Below, in pieces: positions 62,224 through 64,000 of a DNA stretch of 64,000 nucleotides. This DNA is from Pseudomonadota bacterium (GTDB lineage Bacteria > Desulfobacterota > Desulfobulbia > Desulfobulbales > Desulfocapsaceae), in NCBI GenBank assembly GCA_018817385.1, contig JAHIUA010000091.1, positions 1 through 64,000 on the forward strand, given 5' to 3'. Position 1 is the first letter of the stretch; each line of letters opens with the position of its first letter. Under the pieces are notes generated by a model. It had not been told where the DNA came from. It did not search any database and was given only the letters and a program-made list of their open reading frames with translations. A program made the position numbers and the translations under genes.

Positions 62224-64000
62224 TTCTCCAACCCCAATTCAGATAGTTTGGTGAAGAGTGGATACCCTTCTTCACTCCAGTTTCGATACTCGTAATAATC
62301 ACCGAGCAAGCGGCCAATGGGTGGCAGCTGATTGGTCAATTCCGGGTCCTTCCGATTCAGAGTCATGAATCTCGGCGGCAAAGTGTCATCTTTGCGGCTG
62401 ATCCCCAGACGGGTGTTATAGAGACGTTTGAGAGTAAAGATCCGCTCACCAATCTTCATAAATTCAGCCAGGTCCATACCCTGGCCGGTGATCATATTGA
62501 TCCAGTTCACCAGATTGGTGGCAGTCACCGCCTTGCCCACCTGCACAAAGCGACAGATAATGAGGGCATCATTAACACTCTGGTAGTCTTGCATGGTCGC
62601 CACAAATTCTGCCAGTCCCTCAGCCTGGTAGGACTCGAACGGCTGGGGAATCCCTATCTCTTCCATACTCAATGCCAGTTCGTAGGCATGCCCCCAACTG
62701 GCATTATGGCAGGCTCCACGGGCTGCGGTGGCATAAGAAAGGGCTTGACTCCAGAACCGTCGCGGATCGTGGGCAGACGGCTCGAGGCCTTTGACGGTAA
62801 TGGTATATTCAATGGCATTTTTACCAATTTTCTGGGCCATCTTCAGCGACCCTTCCCCCATGAGCCTGCCGATCCCCTTGCGTAGCGCGATCCTCTCGAC
62901 CAGTTCTACCAGGACTTCTCCATTTCCCCAGGTCAATTCCAGACCGTCGGTGTCTTCTTTGCTCAAAATCCCTCTCTCGTAAAGCTCCATGGCAAAGGCG
63001 ATGGTCGCACCCGTGCTCATGGTGTCGAGTCCATAGCGGTTGCACAGATCATTGGCCTTGCAGATGGCTTCCAGATCATCCACCAGACACTCACCACCCA
63101 TGGTGCCGACAGTTTCATACTCGGGTCCTTCACCGTCAAGGGGACCCCACTTGCCAGCAGTGATCTTGATCTGACGACCGCAGGCAATGGGGCATTTGAG
63201 ACATGCAGTGCGGCCGCTGAGAACCGTATCGTGCATGGCTGCGCCGGAGATCTTCTGGGCACCCTCCCAGCGGCTTCCACTCCAGTTTTTGATGGGGAAG
63301 TTGCCAATTCGTTCATAGTTGTCAACGCCACCTGAAGTACCAAACTTGCCAAAGGCCTTGGTTACCTTGGTGATATGAGGAATAACCTGCTTGAGATCCG
63401 CCCACAATGCATCGGGATCAGCCTGTGCCAGGGTTTTTGTCCCAAAAGCGACGATGGCCTTGAGATTTTTGGATCCCATGACAGCACCCATGCCGGTTCG
63501 TCCAGCAGAACGGATTTTTTCACCAACATGCGAGATGCTGGCAAATCGCACAAGCCGTTCGCCGGCAGGTCCAATGGTCGCCACCGTTGCCTTGGGGTGA
63601 GTTTCCGATTTCAGCCACTCGGCGGAGTCGACAGAATCCTTGCCCCAGACCAGTTCAGCATCACGAATTTCCACTCCGTCATCATGGATCCAGATATAGA
63701 CTGGCGATACAGATTTTCCCGTAATAACGAGCCCATCATGACCAGTACGTTTAAAATGGACCCCCCAGGAGCCACCAACACTCGATTCTCCCAAAACCCC
63801 TGTCAATGGAGAACAAGCCATGATGTGGTGGCGACTGGTGGACGGCACCCGCGTGTCCGTGAAAGGTCCAGTAAAAGCCACAAGCACATTTTCAACCCCT
63901 AAGGGATCGATATCCGGACCGGTTTCATCATATAATATTCGGGCGCAGAGTCCCGCCCCTCCCAAATACTTTTTGATCAACCCATCATCCAGTTCCTGAA
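62220..64000 (-). CDS. Aldehyde:ferredoxin oxidoreductase family enzyme (5' partial)
   Basis: A tungsten-pterin enzyme of the AOR family; 593 codons are visible, the frame is open to the window edge and the true start lies beyond 64000. The N-terminal part has IKKYLGGAGLCARIL and GPAGERLVRFASISH, typical of the bis-pterin domain. The [4Fe-4S] ligands lie in CLKCPIACGRQIK (CxxC then CxxxC) and ARGACHNASWGH. It would oxidise an aldehyde to the acid (or the reverse) with ferredoxin. It is the most upstream visible gene of a catabolic operon with an SDR, a TRAP transporter and a cyclase-family hydrolase. Confidence 0.92.
   Translation of the reverse strand, partial: QELDDGLIKKYLGGAGLCARILYDETGPDIDPLGVENVLVAFTGPFTDTRVPSTSRHHIMACSPLTGVLGESSVGGSWGVHFKRTGHDGLVITGKSVSPVYIWIHDDGVEIRDAELVWGKDSVDSAEWLKSETHPKATVATIGPAGERLVRFASISHVGEKIRSAGRTGMGAVMGSKNLKAIVAFGTKTLAQADPDALWADLKQVIPHITKVTKAFGKFGTSGGVDNYERIGNFPIKNWSGSRWEGAQKISGAAMHDTVLSGRTACLKCPIACGRQIKITAGKWGPLDGEGPEYETVGTMGGECLVDDLEAICKANDLCNRYGLDTMSTGATIAFAMELYERGILSKEDTDGLELTWGNGEVLVELVERIALRKGIGRLMGEGSLKMAQKIGKNAIEYTITVKGLEPSAHDPRRFWSQALSYATAARGACHNASWGHAYELALSMEEIGIPQPFESYQAEGLAEFVATMQDYQSVNDALIICRFVQVGKAVTATNLVNWINMITGQGMDLAEFMKIGERIFTLKRLYNTRLGISRKDDTLPPRFMTLNRKDPELTNQLPPIGRLLGDYYEYRNWSEEGYPLFTKLSELGLEK

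Noticed and set aside
1-64000. CRISPR array, prophage or integrative element
   Set aside because: No regularly spaced direct repeats, phage structural genes, integrase or tRNA-end duplication were seen.

Overview
The window reads as a stretch of chromosome from an anaerobic Gram-negative bacterium, most likely a Desulfobulbales-type member of the Desulfobacterota (sulfate reducers and relatives). This is inferred from gene content. There is lipopolysaccharide and lipoprotein machinery, and one-carbon genes (fhs and a methylene-THF reductase carrying an MTHFR_C zinc domain). There are also a PEP synthase, a three-domain NifU with NifS but no nitrogenase genes, a tungsten-type aldehyde:ferredoxin oxidoreductase, a TRAP transporter, a small multihaem cytochrome and several sigma-54 activators. 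No 16S rRNA or ribosomal-protein gene is present, so the taxonomy is not proven.

Layout. 1-7 kb: the 3' part of a ClC channel, tRNA-Arg(TCG), a 168-bp palindromic MITE-like element, a sugar-kinase-like phosphotransferase, a GGDEF-EAL protein, a DUF309 protein and the fused methylene-THF reductase. 7-10 kb: a histidine kinase and sigma-54 response regulator pair. 10.5-19.7 kb: a lipopolysaccharide block (msbA, O-antigen ligase, methyltransferase, acetyltransferase, five glycosyltransferases), mostly with 4-bp stop/start overlaps. 19.7-29.2 kb, minus strand: a GspE/PilB-type ATPase with a C-terminal cyclic-nucleotide-binding domain, fhs behind a structured leader, a nifU-nifS-thyX operon and a phosphohexomutase. 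29.7-38.9 kb: PEP synthase, a broken mscS, a Trm112-like small protein, proC, nadK, an NtrC-type regulator, a PHP phosphoesterase and thioredoxin 2. 39-46 kb: two lipoproteins (one FlgO-like), a YafK-type L,D-transpeptidase, a frame-broken ORF, a large diguanylate cyclase and a PilZ protein, with several gene-poor stretches. 46.5-53.8 kb: a nine-gene Mrp/Mbh-like cation/proton antiporter operon with three NuoL/M/N-type subunits. 54-57.2 kb: a histidine kinase without an input domain, an aldo/keto reductase and a tetrahaem cytochrome. 57.5-64 kb, minus strand: a catabolic operon (AOR, SDR, TRAP DctQ-DctM-DctP, cyclase-family hydrolase) running off the window end.

How the genes work together. 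Fhs and the methylene-THF reductase are two steps of the methyl branch of the Wood-Ljungdahl/C1 pathway. PEP synthase and the phosphohexomutase point to gluconeogenic sugar supply for the lipopolysaccharide block. The c-di-GMP proteins (GGDEF-EAL, GGDEF, PilZ) and the cNMP-domain ATPase suggest nucleotide second-messenger control of surface functions. The Mrp-like operon would couple Na+ and H+ gradients, and the TRAP transporter would use such gradients for import.

The points most worth a second look are the GspE-cNMP fusion, the Mrp-like complex whose third antiporter subunit has lost the key TM5 Glu and TM8 Lys, the switch-like leader of fhs, the AOR/SDR/TRAP/cyclase operon, and the MITE-like palindrome beside the tRNA. 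No CRISPR array, prophage or intact insertion sequence was seen.
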